Source of the DNA: Enterobacterales bacterium
GTDB lineage: Bacteria > Pseudomonadota > Gammaproteobacteria > Enterobacterales > Enterobacteriaceae
Direction: 5' to 3'
Assembly: GCA_015654745.1 (NCBI GenBank)
Contig: JAATGH010000176.1
Location: forward strand, 1 to 40,816
Length of the DNA: 40,816 nt
A model generated the notes under the pieces. That model saw only the letters and a program-made list of their open reading frames with translations, made no database searches and was not told the DNA's origin. Below, piece after piece: positions 17,418-26,638 of the stretch (positions are counted from its first letter, which is position 1; each line of letters starts with the position of its first letter). The translations under genes were made by a program, and so were the position numbers.

Positions 17418-18277
17418 GATACGCAGCTCCAGGCAAACAGGCGGCGGTTCACCGCTTTGAAAATAAAATCCGAGATCAGACCTATGCAGCCGATCACGAT
17501 AATGCCGAAAATAATTTGCCCGGTATTAAGTAGCGCCTGGCTATCGACAATCATGTGGCCAATGCCGCTGGAAGAACCGATCAGCTCGGCGACGATCACG
17601 TAAGTCCAGGCCCAGCCAAGCACCAGGCGCAATAGTTCGGCAATTTCCGGCGCCGCCCCGGGGATGAGCACCCGCCGTACAATAGTGCGGTTAGAGGCGC
17701 CTAGCGTATAGGCCGCTTCCACCAGATCGCGGCGCGCCGCGCCGACGGTGACGGCAATCATCAGTACAATCTGGAAAAACGAGCCGATAAAAATCACCAA
17801 TATCTTTTGCATCTCGCCAATCCCGGCCCACAGAATCAGCAAAGGTATAAACGCCGAGGCAGGCAAATAACGGCAAAAAGAGACAAAGGGTTCCAGAAAG
17901 GCTTCCACCAGTTTATAGGACCCCATCATGATGCCCAACGGCACCGCCAATACCGCCGCCAGGATGAAGCCACCCAATACCCGCATTACCGTCATGCCGA
18001 TATCCAGAGAAAAATTGTATTCGGTGAACAGCAGGTACCCCTCATGCACCATGGTCACCGGGTCGGCCAAAAAGGTTGGCGACACCCAGCCGCCAAAGGT
18101 CGCCAATGCCCAGAAGGCAAAAAACAGTACAAAAAAACCGATACCGAGGAACCAGCGCTGTCCGATGGATACCGCGCGCAGCGGCACCATGAGGGGATTG
18201 TGCAGGACCTTTTTCGCCGCCGGCAACGGCGCGGGTTCCCGAGCCATCGCGTTAACGTCGTCTTTTGCTGCAGACAT
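17414..18277 (-). CDS. NitT/TauT-family ABC transporter permease in the hut cluster
   Basis: A 287-residue inner-membrane permease (SsuC/TauC type). A cytoplasmic N-terminus of about 45 residues precedes roughly six membrane helices. The conserved ATPase-docking loop reads AAYTLGASNRTIVRRVLIPG and is followed by the family block EIAELLRLVLGWAWTYVIVAE. The start at 18277 has AAGGA eight bases upstream and lies ten bases after the binding-protein stop; the longer frame from 18313 would overlap the upstream gene without a ribosome site. It is coupled to the ATPase gene by a four-base overlap. Confidence 0.88.
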   Translation of the reverse strand: MSAAKDDVNAMAREPAPLPAAKKVLHNPLMVPLRAVSIGQRWFLGIGFFVLFFAFWALATFGGWVSPTFLADPVTMVHEGYLLFTEYNFSLDIGMTVMRVLGGFILAAVLAVPLGIMMGSYKLVEAFLEPFVSFCRYLPASAFIPLLILWAGIGEMQKILVIFIGSFFQIVLMIAVTVGAARRDLVEAAYTLGASNRTIVRRVLIPGAAPEIAELLRLVLGWAWTYVIVAELIGSSSGIGHMIVDSQALLNTGQIIFGIIVIGCIGLISDFIFKAVNRRLFAWSCVS

Positions 18278-18287
18278 GCCGGAATCC

Positions 18288-19265
18288 TTACTGATTAACG
18301 TAGCTGGCGTCATAAAGCGTCTTGATATCCGGAATTTTGCGGATAACCTTCATTTGCAGCAGCAGCTTGGCGGCTTCGTGACTAAAGGTGTCGATTTCAC
18401 CGCTAAAGAATTGACGGTTTTGTTCGCGATCCTGCCAACGCAGGTAGCTGGCCGATTCGGCAAATTCCTTACCGGAAGATTTAACCGCCGCGCCCATAAT
18501 CTCATTGGATTTGTCCGGCTGGAGCCTGATCATCTCCAGCGCGTCAAAGTAGCTGTCCACCAACGCCTTTGCGGCCTGGGGATGCTGTTTAAGGAACGTC
18601 GGCGTGCAGCCCAGCGTATCCATCACCATCGGATAATCCAGCGTGGTGGCCAGGATTTTTCCTTTCGCCGGGTTTTGCCGCACGCTGGACAAATAGGGTT
18701 CATAGGTCATGGCGGCATCATTACTGCCGGCGATAAAGGATTGGGCGGCCGCCTCCGGGGACAAGGTGGTGGTTTTGACATCCTTAAGGCTCATGCCATT
18801 TTTATCCAGCATCCAGGCCAGGGCGAAATAGGGTGAGGTGCCCGGTGCGTCAACGCCGACGGTCTTGCCCTTGAGCGCGGCAATGCTGTCGATACCGTTA
18901 CGTACCACCAGGCCATCGGCGCCGTAGGATTTATCCAATTGGACGATCTGGACGATCGGCACCCCGTTGGCGTTCCAGGAAATATAGGTTTCCACCGTAG
19001 TGGCGGCGCATTGGACATCGCCGGAGGCAATGGCCAGGTGGCGATCCTTTTGCGGGATCATTTTCATCGCCACATCAAGACCATGGCGTTTAAAAATGCC
19101 CGCCTTATCCGCGAGCGTCAGGGGAGCAAAACCGGTCCAGCCGGAGATACCGATGGCCACCGGCGTATCCGCCGCCATGGCTGGCGCGGCAATCACCAGG
19201 CCCAGCGCCAAGGTCACCGGACAGACACGGCGAAAAATAGACTGACTGACATGAACCTTGCTCAT
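18288..19265 (-). CDS. NitT/TauT-family periplasmic substrate-binding protein in the hut cluster
   Basis: A 325-residue secreted binding protein. The N-terminus is a long signal peptide (basic FRR, hydrophobic core, APAMAA cleavage region, about residues 1-31). The mature part opens VAIGISGWTGFAPLTLADKA, the SsuA/TauA/ThiY-type pattern, and contains VGVDAPGTSPYFALAWMLDK. AGGAG precedes the ATG. A perfect HutC-type palindrome lies about 150 bases upstream, so the transporter genes probably have their own HutC-controlled promoter. Classical HutX proteins belong to a different binding-protein family (ProX-like), so this is either a replacement or serves another hut metabolite. Confidence 0.87.
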   Translation of the reverse strand: MSKVHVSQSIFRRVCPVTLALGLVIAAPAMAADTPVAIGISGWTGFAPLTLADKAGIFKRHGLDVAMKMIPQKDRHLAIASGDVQCAATTVETYISWNANGVPIVQIVQLDKSYGADGLVVRNGIDSIAALKGKTVGVDAPGTSPYFALAWMLDKNGMSLKDVKTTTLSPEAAAQSFIAGSNDAAMTYEPYLSSVRQNPAKGKILATTLDYPMVMDTLGCTPTFLKQHPQAAKALVDSYFDALEMIRLQPDKSNEIMGAAVKSSGKEFAESASYLRWQDREQNRQFFSGEIDTFSHEAAKLLLQMKVIRKIPDIKTLYDASYVNQ

Positions 19266-19413
19266 AACCCACTCCTGAATTCAATGCCGGCGGGGCTCGC
19301 CGGTCAAAGGCAAAAAAGGCGCAGGCTGTATGCCGCACTCTCCGCTTGGCTAGCGGGCTTATTAGGATGCGATAGCACCGCCATCGCTTGCGGGACACAG
19401 CCTAGTGTATATT

Positions 19414-19427
19414 CTTGTCTATACAAG
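19414..19427. promoter_or_regulatory. HutC operator upstream of the transporter genes (site B)
   Basis: CTTGT-CTAT-ACAAG is a palindrome with five-base arms that fits the HutC (GntR/UTRA) operator pattern of gammaproteobacteria. It lies between hutD and the binding-protein gene and shares its TGTCTATACA core with sites at 16524 and 21583. Confidence 0.8.
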
Positions 19428-19548
19428 ACAACGTTATCAAGCAAAGCCTGTGCCATATTGGCGTCCACCGCCGTTACGCGCCCATGCCGCCCGCCCATTG
19501 CCGCTATAGACCGTCAAGCGTTGCGCCTTCTTGACCCATTTTGGCGCA

Positions 19549-20145
19549 CTACGCACCATCATCAGGCAGACGGTCGGTAATATCCGCCCATAGCGCGATG
19601 CCACCCGACGCAGCGGGACAGGCAGACACACCGCCGGCGCCGGGATGCCACCAGATTCCATCACCGGCCGCCAACGGCGCCAGATCCGGCAGTTGCCACT
19701 CTCCCGCCAACACATACAGCACGCCGCTATGGCCGGCCGGTAGCCGGGTTGGCCGTTCGATTTGCCGAACCGCGGCACCATAAGCATCCCGCCGCGTCAT
19801 GATATTGAAATCCTGACTAGGCCCCCCCACCAGAGTGGCCTGTATCGGCTGCTCGCCGGCAAAGGCATATGGCCGTCCCGGCTGGATCAGGGCATGACGT
19901 TCCCCGTCGTTGCCATGTAATATCACTCCTGGTCCGTCCAATAGCGTAATGATGCGGTCCACCCCGGGAAAAGCGGAAAACGCCCCATTGCAGTCGATGG
20001 TGGCGATACTGGCCCGCCAGCCAAACGTACCGGGTTCAGCGCAGTCCTCTCCCGCCCAGCTAATAATTTCCCGCGTGGAACCGCCGCCGTTACGCCAGCG
20101 GCTGACCGGCAGTTGGTCAAAGGAAAAACGCACTGGCTGGCTCAT
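19549..20145 (-). CDS. hutD: HutD family cupin protein
   Basis: A 198-residue protein of the HutD family, recognised by its start (FSFDQLPVSRWRNGGGSTRE), the FGWRASIATI block, the GVDRIITLLDGPGVILHG strand pair and PYAFAGEQPI. The fold is a bicupin. The exact role is unsettled; work in Pseudomonas suggests that HutD acts as a governor that limits pathway flux, perhaps by binding a pathway intermediate. The start overlaps the hutF stop by four bases, so it is translationally coupled to hutF. Confidence 0.9.
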   Translation of the reverse strand: MSQPVRFSFDQLPVSRWRNGGGSTREIISWAGEDCAEPGTFGWRASIATIDCNGAFSAFPGVDRIITLLDGPGVILHGNDGERHALIQPGRPYAFAGEQPIQATLVGGPSQDFNIMTRRDAYGAAVRQIERPTRLPAGHSGVLYVLAGEWQLPDLAPLAAGDGIWWHPGAGGVSACPAASGGIALWADITDRLPDDGA

Positions 20146-21515
20146 ATTACCTCCTGGCTCAGCGCCAGCAATACGCCGGCAAAGTCTCGGGCGCTGGTAT
20201 GCTCCAGGGGATGATGGCCTTGGCTTATCACCTGATCCCCGGCCACAAACACATCACGGATTTGTCTCTGTCCGCCGGCGAAAATCCAGCGATTGAGGAG
20301 TTCGCCATCGGGAGTGCTCTGGAGATAGGGATCTTGACCATCGAGCACCAGCCAGTCGGCGCGATATCCGGCCTCAAGTTTGCCGAGCGCCACGCCGCAG
20401 GCCTGGGCGCCGCCCTCAAGCGCGGCGGAAAAGAGATTGTCACCCACCGAGGGATGCCCCTGGCTCGCCAGCCGATTGCGGCGGCGATCCCGCAGGCGTT
20501 GGCCGTATTCCAACCAGCGCAGTTCCTCGACCAGGTTGAGCGAAACATGGCTGTCGGACCCGATGCCCCAACGTCCGCCCTGTCGGAAATATTCGGTGGC
20601 CGGGAATAGGCCGTCGCCCAAATTAGCCTCGGTGGTGGGACACAGCCCAACCACCAGATTGTTGCGCGCCAGGGCGCTGATTTCGGTGGAATCAAGGTGG
20701 GTGGCGTGAATCAGGGTCCAGCGGTCACTGACCGGCGCCTGATCCAATAGCCATTGCACCGGGCGGCTCCCCGACCAGGCAAGACAGTCATCCACCTCTT
20801 GTTGCTGCTCCGCCACGTGGATATGCACGGGCAGATCCTGCGCGGAGGCGGCCAGGACGTCGTTTATCTGCGCGCGGCTTACCGCGCGCAAGGAATGAAA
20901 ACACAGCCCCAGGCGCTGCAAAGGCAAGGTGGCCAGATGAGGCGCCAGCGCTTGCTGCTGGCGCAGATAGCTTTCCGTGTCCTGGAGAAACCGCCGTTGG
21001 CCGGGCTGCGCCGGCTGGGCGCCGAAGCCACCATAGCTGTAGAGCACCGGCAGCAACGTCAGGCCGATGCCGCTTTGCGCCGCCGCCTGGCTGATGTGCA
21101 GCGCCATTTCCGCCGGATTGCCATAGTTCGCCCCACCGGGGGCATGATGCAGATAATGGAACTCCGCCACCTGGCTATACCCCCCTTTCAACATCTCGAT
21201 ATAGAGTTGACGGGCTATAATGCCCACCTGTTCCGGCGACAGGCGTTGCACCATGCGATACATCACGTCGCGCCAGGTCCAAAAACTGTCCTGCGGATCG
21301 CCAAAGGTTTCGGTCAGACCGGCCATGGCGCGTTGAAAAGCATGGGAGTGCACATTAGGCATGGCGGGCACCACGGGTCCGTTCAGTAGAACCGCCCCCT
21401 GCGGACCGGCATCCGGTTGCACCTTGAAAAGATGCCCTTGCGGGTTAACATGCAGCAGGACATTGCGCTGCCATCCCTGTGGCAACAGGGCTCGGGGAGC
21501 AAAATAAACGGGCAT
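20142..21515 (-). CDS. hutF: formiminoglutamate deiminase HutF
   Basis: A 457-residue amidohydrolase that converts N-formimino-L-glutamate to N-formyl-L-glutamate and ammonia. Metal and active-site motifs are in order: MPNVHSHAFQRAMAGL, HIHVAEQQQEVDDCL, LIHATHLDSTE and GIGSDSHVSLNLVEELRWLE. Its presence, with the deformylase HutG rather than a formiminoglutamase, defines the branch that ends in glutamate plus formate. It is divergent from hutC. The 141-base gap between them holds a HutC-type operator. Confidence 0.95.
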   Translation of the reverse strand: MPVYFAPRALLPQGWQRNVLLHVNPQGHLFKVQPDAGPQGAVLLNGPVVPAMPNVHSHAFQRAMAGLTETFGDPQDSFWTWRDVMYRMVQRLSPEQVGIIARQLYIEMLKGGYSQVAEFHYLHHAPGGANYGNPAEMALHISQAAAQSGIGLTLLPVLYSYGGFGAQPAQPGQRRFLQDTESYLRQQQALAPHLATLPLQRLGLCFHSLRAVSRAQINDVLAASAQDLPVHIHVAEQQQEVDDCLAWSGSRPVQWLLDQAPVSDRWTLIHATHLDSTEISALARNNLVVGLCPTTEANLGDGLFPATEYFRQGGRWGIGSDSHVSLNLVEELRWLEYGQRLRDRRRNRLASQGHPSVGDNLFSAALEGGAQACGVALGKLEAGYRADWLVLDGQDPYLQSTPDGELLNRWIFAGGQRQIRDVFVAGDQVISQGHHPLEHTSARDFAGVLLALSQEVI

Positions 21516-21580
21516 GGCGGTTTCCGGTTAAGGTGAATACGTCGGGTTTAGGGAATGCATCCAGAGGAAATGCTTATCCA

Positions 21581-21594
21581 CTTGTCTATACATA
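21581..21594. promoter_or_regulatory. HutC operator between hutF and hutC (site C)
   Basis: CTTGTCTATACATA keeps the left arm and the TGTCTATACA core (21583-21592) of the other two sites, but the right arm reads CATA instead of CAAG. Placed in the divergent hutF/hutC gap, it would give autoregulation of hutC and control of both strands. Confidence 0.7.
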
Positions 21595-21656
21595 TACATA
21601 CGCTGAATTGAACAGTAAACTACTTTATTATCTCCCCTATCGTCGAGGTCGGAAAA

Positions 21657-22415
21657 GTGACTGAGCTACACGAACTGCAGTCCGCCGCGCAACTCACCGC
21701 CGTTATGAGTGATTCCCCCGCCCCTATTTATCAACGGGTGAAGCAAGCGATTGTGCAACAGATACGCTCCGGCGTCTGGCTACCCCACCAACGGATCCCG
21801 TCGGAGAGTGAGCTGGTGACTGAACTGGGCGTCAGCCGGATGACGATTAACCGTGCGCTGCGCGAGCTGACCAGCGAAGGTTATCTGGTGCGCATGCAGG
21901 GCGTGGGAACCTTTGTCGCTGAAATCAAACCCCAAACCGCCATGCTTGAAGTGCGCAATATCGCCGATGAGATTGCCGCCCGCGGGCATCGGCATAGCAG
22001 CAAGCTGCTGGTGCTGGAAGCGCGCCAGGCGACCGGTGAGGAAGCGCTGTCGCTCGGCATTCAGCCCGGGGAGCGGTTGTTTCATTCTTTGATTGTACAT
22101 TTCGAAAATGATATCGCCGTACAATTGGAGGACCGCTGCGTCAATCCGCTCACCGCTCCGGATTACCTGAACCAGGATTTTAATCGCATTACCCCCTATT
22201 TTTACCTGACCCAGGCCGCCCCGCTGACCGCTGGTGAACATCGGGTCGAAGCGGTTTGCGCCAGCAGCCGCGAGCGTGAATTATTGCAACTGGCGGACAA
22301 TGAACCCTGCCTGCTGATTCATCGGCGCACGTGGTTTGGCAAACTGGTGGTGACCTCGGCGCGCCTATTGTATCCCGGCACGCGCTATCAACTTTTTGGC
22401 AGTTTTATTGCTTAA
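21657..22415 (+). CDS. hutC: histidine utilisation repressor HutC
   Basis: A 252-residue GntR-family repressor of the HutC/UTRA subfamily; urocanate is the known inducer of this family. Residues about 20-90 are the winged helix (RIPSESELVTELGVSRMTIN, then RALRELTSEGYLVRMQGVGTF). The UTRA ligand domain follows, with the conserved VQLEDRCVN and the ending TSARLLYPGTRYQLFGSF. The start is GTG at 21657 behind GGAAAA; an internal ATG at 21705 lacks a ribosome site. It leads the plus-strand hutC-hutI-hutG unit. Confidence 0.95.
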   Translation: MTELHELQSAAQLTAVMSDSPAPIYQRVKQAIVQQIRSGVWLPHQRIPSESELVTELGVSRMTINRALRELTSEGYLVRMQGVGTFVAEIKPQTAMLEVRNIADEIAARGHRHSSKLLVLEARQATGEEALSLGIQPGERLFHSLIVHFENDIAVQLEDRCVNPLTAPDYLNQDFNRITPYFYLTQAAPLTAGEHRVEAVCASSRERELLQLADNEPCLLIHRRTWFGKLVVTSARLLYPGTRYQLFGSFIA

Positions 22416-22454
22416 CGCTATATCTGCAACCGGCTGTATGACGGGGGATTTACC

Positions 22455-23669
22455 ATGTCTTTAGCACATTATGACAGTATTTGGTTGGGGGCCGACGTGG
22501 TCACCCTGCGCGGCGGCCGCTATGGCATTATCGAGGACGGCGCCGTCGCGGTGCGCGGCGACCAGCTGGCCTGGGTCGGTCCGCGTAGTGAGCTGCCGCC
22601 ATCCCACGGCGCGGTAGTTCATGATTTTGGTGGCGGCATCGTCACTCCTGGATTGATTGATTGCCATACACACTTGGTGTTTGGCGGCGATCGCAGCCGT
22701 GAGTTTGAACAACGGCTCAATGGCGTGAGCTATGCGGATATTGCGGCCGCGGGTGGGGGGATCCTGTCGACGGTGAATGCGACCCGCGCGGCGGGCGAGG
22801 ACGAGCTGCTGGCGCTTGCCGAAGCGCGCCTGGCCATGTTGCTGGCGGACGGTGTGACCTGTATTGAAATCAAATCCGGCTATGGGCTAACCTTGGAGAG
22901 CGAAATCAAAATGCTGCGCGTGGCCAGGCGTATCGCGCAAACTCACCCGGTTCAGGTGAAAACCACCCTTATGGCGGCCCATGCGGTACCGCCCGAGTAT
23001 GCTGGTCGCGCCGATGACTATGTGGCGCTGATTTGCGAACACTGGATACCCGAAGTGGCGGCGCTGGGTCTGGCTGACGCCGTTGACGGGTTTTGCGAGC
23101 ATCTGGCGTTTTCCCCGCAGCAGATAGCCCGTGTGTTTGACGCCGCCCGCGCGGCGGGGCTGCCGGTAAAACTGCATGCTGAACAGTTATCATCGCTGGG
23201 CGGCAGCGCGCTGGCGGCGAATTATGGCGCGTTATCGGCCGATCACCTGGAATATGCCACCGCAGAGGATGCGCAAGCCATGGCGCAATCGGGTACCGTG
23301 GCGGTACTGTTGCCCGGCGCGTGTTATCTGCTACGGGAAACGCAGCTGCCGCCGGTGGCGTTATTCCGCCGGCACGGTGTGCCCATGGCCCTGGCCAGTG
23401 ACAGCAATCCCGGCACCTCGCCCGCCTGTTCATTGCGCTTGATGCTGAATATGGGCTGTACGTTGTTTCGCCTGACGCCGGAAGAAGCGCTGGCGGGGGT
23501 CACCCTCCACGCGGCGCGGGCGCTGGGACTGGAAGCCGAACTCGGTACGCTTGAAGCCGGCAAAATGGCTGATTTCGTACACTGGCCGGTGGCGCACCCA
23601 GCGGAACTGGCTTACTGGCTGGGCGGACAGATCGCCAGTACCGTGGTCTATCGCGGCCAACGCCGTTAA
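22455..23669 (+). CDS. hutI: imidazolonepropionase HutI
   Basis: A 404-residue amidohydrolase that opens the imidazolone ring to give formiminoglutamate. Zinc-site and substrate motifs are visible: [64 protein letters not shown] and [11 protein letters not shown]. The length is typical for HutI. It starts 40 bases after hutC with GGGGGA upstream of the ATG, and is followed by hutG after 34 bases. Confidence 0.96.
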   Translation: MSLAHYDSIWLGADVVTLRGGRYGIIEDGAVAVRGDQLAWVGPRSELPPSHGAVVHDFGGGIVTPGLIDCHTHLVFGGDRSREFEQRLNGVSYADIAAAGGGILSTVNATRAAGEDELLALAEARLAMLLADGVTCIEIKSGYGLTLESEIKMLRVARRIAQTHPVQVKTTLMAAHAVPPEYAGRADDYVALICEHWIPEVAALGLADAVDGFCEHLAFSPQQIARVFDAARAAGLPVKLHAEQLSSLGGSALAANYGALSADHLEYATAEDAQAMAQSGTVAVLLPGACYLLRETQLPPVALFRRHGVPMALASDSNPGTSPACSLRLMLNMGCTLFRLTPEEALAGVTLHAARALGLEAELGTLEAGKMADFVHWPVAHPAELAYWLGGQIASTVVYRGQRR

Positions 23670-23703
23670 TCAATTCACTCGCAGCTTGAGAGAGGGTAAT
23701 ACC

Positions 23704-24504
23704 ATGACGATTTCTGACGCATTTACCTATGAAGCGGGCACCGTTCCGTTATTGGTGAGCATTCCCCATGCCGGCACCAAACTTACTGCGGCGGTGGAGG
23801 ATGGACTGAGCGATGCCGCCCGCCCGTTGCCCGACACCGACTGGCATATTCCCCGGCTATATGACTTTGCCCGCGCCATGGGAGCGCATATTCTGACGGG
23901 AAATTATTCGCGTATGGTGATTGATCTTAATCGGCCACCGGATGATCAACCGCTTTACGCCACCGCCACCACCGGCCTTTATCCTGACACGCTGTTTGAT
24001 GGTACCCCAACCTTCAAACCCGGCGCCACGCCGGACGCTGCGGAGCGCAAGCGCTACCTGGAACAGATTTGGCGACCTTACCATCTGGAGCTGCAACAGC
24101 GCTTGAGCGCAATTAAAGCCCGACATGAATATGCGCTATTGTTCGACGCCCATTCCATTGCCTCGGTGATTCCCCGGCTGTTCGACGGCACGTTGCCGGA
24201 TCTCAATCTTGGCACCAACGAAGGGAAAAGCTGCCCGCCGTCGCTCAGCGACGCGCTCGCGGAATTTTGCCGGCAACAGCCGTTCAGTTCGGTGATCAAC
24301 GGCCGCTTTAAAGGGGGATATATTACCCGCGCTTACGGACAGCCCCATGCGCGTCAATATGCGGTGCAGTTGGAGCTGGCGCAGTGCAATTACATGAGTG
24401 AACAGGCTCCATTTGACTATTTGCCCGAGCGCGCCGGCCAACTGCAACAGGCGCTGCGCTCGCTGCTGGCGACGCTGTTGGCCTGGGGGGCCAGACCGCA
24501 TTAA
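23704..24504 (+). CDS. hutG: N-formylglutamate deformylase HutG
   Basis: A 266-residue member of the N-formylglutamate amidohydrolase family. It splits N-formylglutamate into glutamate and formate, the last step of the pathway. Blocks seen are LLVSIPHAGTKL, DTDWHIPRLYDFA, MVIDLNRPPDDQPLY, LLFDAHSIASVIPRLFDG, GRFKGGYITRAYG and VQLELAQCNYM. This is not the arginase-like formiminoglutamase also named HutG in Klebsiella-type pathways, which agrees with the presence of HutF. The start at 23704 follows AGAGGG; the frame beginning at 23551 lies inside hutI. Its stop overlaps that of nifQ on the other strand. Confidence 0.94.
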   Translation: MTISDAFTYEAGTVPLLVSIPHAGTKLTAAVEDGLSDAARPLPDTDWHIPRLYDFARAMGAHILTGNYSRMVIDLNRPPDDQPLYATATTGLYPDTLFDGTPTFKPGATPDAAERKRYLEQIWRPYHLELQQRLSAIKARHEYALLFDAHSIASVIPRLFDGTLPDLNLGTNEGKSCPPSLSDALAEFCRQQPFSSVINGRFKGGYITRAYGQPHARQYAVQLELAQCNYMSEQAPFDYLPERAGQLQQALRSLLATLLAWGARPH

Positions 24505-25046
24505 TCATCTGGCGAAAAGCAGCTCTCCCGCTCGCAGCAGCTATCGCAGCTAGGCGAGCGGCAGTTGATTTCGCCGCTTTCCATCAGGCACTGCTGGCGA
24601 TAAAAGAATTTTTTCCACCGCATATTGTGCTGGTTCATGGCCACCAGCTCTGGAAAGCAGTCCGTCATTAGCTGCCGCAATTCAGCGCGCGAAGCCAGCC
24701 CCAGATCCTGCCAGAGATGATTAAAACCCATGGAGGCGATGGCTATCAGCTGATCAAGCGGCGCCGCGTCGGTTATCATATACTGGCCCAGCCAATCCGC
24801 CAGACTCAGCCGCTCCCGTCGACGCCGTTCTTGTAATAACTGCATCAGCCGATCCTGCTCGTTCAGCGCGGCGGATCTTGGCGCCGGCGCCAGCAAGACC
24901 TGCCGCATCAGTTGCCGGTAGTCCGCCGCCGGCAGTCCCATAAATAGCGGAAAACGGGCTCGCCCCTCCAGGTGGTTGAGTACCAAACGTCGCAGCCACT
25001 GGTCCACCGGCGCGGAGAACAATATATCGTTGGGTGGGTTTTTCAT
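24501..25046 (-). CDS. nifQ: NifQ, molybdenum donor for FeMo-cofactor
   Basis: A 181-residue protein that delivers molybdenum, in a Mo-Fe-S cluster, for FeMo-cofactor assembly. The central block NHLWQDLGLASRAELRQLM and the following MNQHNMRWKKFFYRQQCLM match Klebsiella NifQ closely. The C-terminal cysteine motif is CRSPSCDSCCERESCF. The ATG at 25046 shares one base with the nifB stop (TGATG), so translation is coupled to nifB. The longer frame from 25124 would run inside nifB. It is the last gene of the nif cluster on this side and converges on hutG. Confidence 0.95.
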   Translation of the reverse strand: MKNPPNDILFSAPVDQWLRRLVLNHLEGRARFPLFMGLPAADYRQLMRQVLLAPAPRSAALNEQDRLMQLLQERRRRERLSLADWLGQYMITDAAPLDQLIAIASMGFNHLWQDLGLASRAELRQLMTDCFPELVAMNQHNMRWKKFFYRQQCLMESGEINCRSPSCDSCCERESCFSPDD

Positions 25047-26491
25047 CAGGCGACGCCCTGTATATCCGGGTCCGTGCGGGCGGTATGGGGTTTGCCCGCC
25101 AGCGCCCCGCGCTGCTGCCACCATTGTGCCACCGTGGCCGCCACCGGTTGCCAGGCGCCTTTGATATAAGGCTCGATGCCGGCCTGCTCCAACCGCTGCC
25201 AGGGCCCCATGCCAATACGCGCGCAGAATACCGCGGCCACATCCGCCAGCAGGTCAACTACCGCGTCCAGACGCTGTTCATGTTCCCTTTCATTGTCTTC
25301 CTCGCATGCGTTTTTATCAGTACAAAACGGAGGCGTAAATCTTTCACCTATCGAGATGATCCCGGCGGCCGATACGCTGTAAATCTGGAAACGCCGCACG
25401 TGGCCGAAATGTTCATCGACGGCGATACCATGACGGGTCGCCACCGCCACCAGGCACGCATCGGCCGACTCCGATTCCCCCTGACTGGCAATGCCGGCCT
25501 GGATCTGCGCGCGTTCACGCAGGATCGGCAAATAAGGGGCCTGAACCGCCGGCACCGATGAAAGAGGAAAACTTTGGCTACGATCTTCACCCAACATGCC
25601 AATAGCGTCGGCCCGGCACTGCTGGCAGTGCGCCATTTGCGGCATAGAGCCGCCACAGCTGTCGCGAACCTGATCCACTTCGGCGCTGGTGGGTTCCCGC
25701 TGCCCCCGCAGACCAAAAACCGTGCCGTGCTCCGGCCGTGAAATCAGCGGCATGACATTATGTAAAAACGCACCCCATTCACGCACTTTTTCGCTGACCG
25801 CCGGCAAATGACGATCGTTAATCCCGGGTATCAATACCGAATTGATTTTGACCAGTACCCCCCGAGCGGTCAGCAGGCGGATACCCGCCTGCTGACGTTC
25901 CAATAATATCGCCGCCGCCTCCCGGCCCTCAAGGCGGGAGCCGTCTACCCAGAGCCAAGGATAGATTTGTGCCGCGATATCCACATCAAGCGCGTTTACC
26001 GTCACGGTCACATGATCGACACCTACCTCCACCAGCCTATCGACCACGTCCGGCAGGGCCAGGCCGTTGGTCGACAGGCACAATTTGATATCCGGCAGCG
26101 CCAGCCGCAGACCTTCAAGGGTCTTGAAGGTCCGGGCGATATTCGCCAGCGGGTCGCCGGGGCCCGCAATGCCGATGACCGACAGCTGAGGCAACGCCGC
26201 CGCTACCTGACGGGCTTTGGCTATGGCCTGGGCGGGCGTAAGCACCTCGGACACCACGCCGGGGCGTGATTCATTGCTGCAATCATATTTGCGGTTGCAG
26301 TAGTGGCATTGCAAGTTACAGGCTGGCGCCACCGCCAGATGCATACGCGCGTAACGGTGGTGCGCATTGCGGGAGTAGCAGGGATGCAGCGCCGCTTTAT
26401 CCGCCTGCAGTGGGGTTAGCGACGCGTTTATATCACCTGCGCCGGTGGACCCACAGCCGCTATTGGTTGATGATGAATCACAAGATGCCAT
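25046..26491 (-). CDS. nifB: NifB, radical SAM FeMo-cofactor core synthase
   Basis: A 481-residue enzyme that fuses two [4Fe-4S] clusters and inserts carbide and sulfur to make NifB-co, the precursor of FeMo-co. The radical SAM motif CNLQCHYC lies at residues 58-65, followed by NRKYDCSNESRPGV, GIAGPGDPLANIARTF and LCLSTNGLALP. The C-terminal NifX/NafY-like domain starts at about residue 345 (DACLVAVATRHGIAVDEHFG). Length and sequence agree with Klebsiella NifB throughout. It is preceded by a sigma-54 promoter and a NifA site and is followed directly by nifQ. AAGGCGG lies upstream of the ATG. Confidence 0.97.
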   Translation of the reverse strand: MASCDSSSTNSGCGSTGAGDINASLTPLQADKAALHPCYSRNAHHRYARMHLAVAPACNLQCHYCNRKYDCSNESRPGVVSEVLTPAQAIAKARQVAAALPQLSVIGIAGPGDPLANIARTFKTLEGLRLALPDIKLCLSTNGLALPDVVDRLVEVGVDHVTVTVNALDVDIAAQIYPWLWVDGSRLEGREAAAILLERQQAGIRLLTARGVLVKINSVLIPGINDRHLPAVSEKVREWGAFLHNVMPLISRPEHGTVFGLRGQREPTSAEVDQVRDSCGGSMPQMAHCQQCRADAIGMLGEDRSQSFPLSSVPAVQAPYLPILRERAQIQAGIASQGESESADACLVAVATRHGIAVDEHFGHVRRFQIYSVSAAGIISIGERFTPPFCTDKNACEEDNEREHEQRLDAVVDLLADVAAVFCARIGMGPWQRLEQAGIEPYIKGAWQPVAATVAQWWQQRGALAGKPHTARTDPDIQGVA

Positions 26492-26529
26492 GTAGACCGC
26501 CTTAATCAGAACAACGTTAAGGAGGCTAT

Positions 26530-26545
26530 TGCAATAGCCATGCCG
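26530..26545 (-). promoter_or_regulatory. sigma-54 (-24/-12) promoter of nifBQ
   Basis: On the minus strand CGGCATGGCTATTGCA has GG and GC separated by exactly ten bases, with the TTGCA of the -12 element intact. Transcription would begin near 26519, about 28 bases before the nifB ATG. Confidence 0.85.
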
Positions 26546-26638
26546 CCGGATTAATCGAAATTATCGCTATATAAAACAATCCACTATGGAATTTTAGCCC
26601 GTGGCCGGTTTGTGGCTGCCCACGCCCTGAAAGAACAT

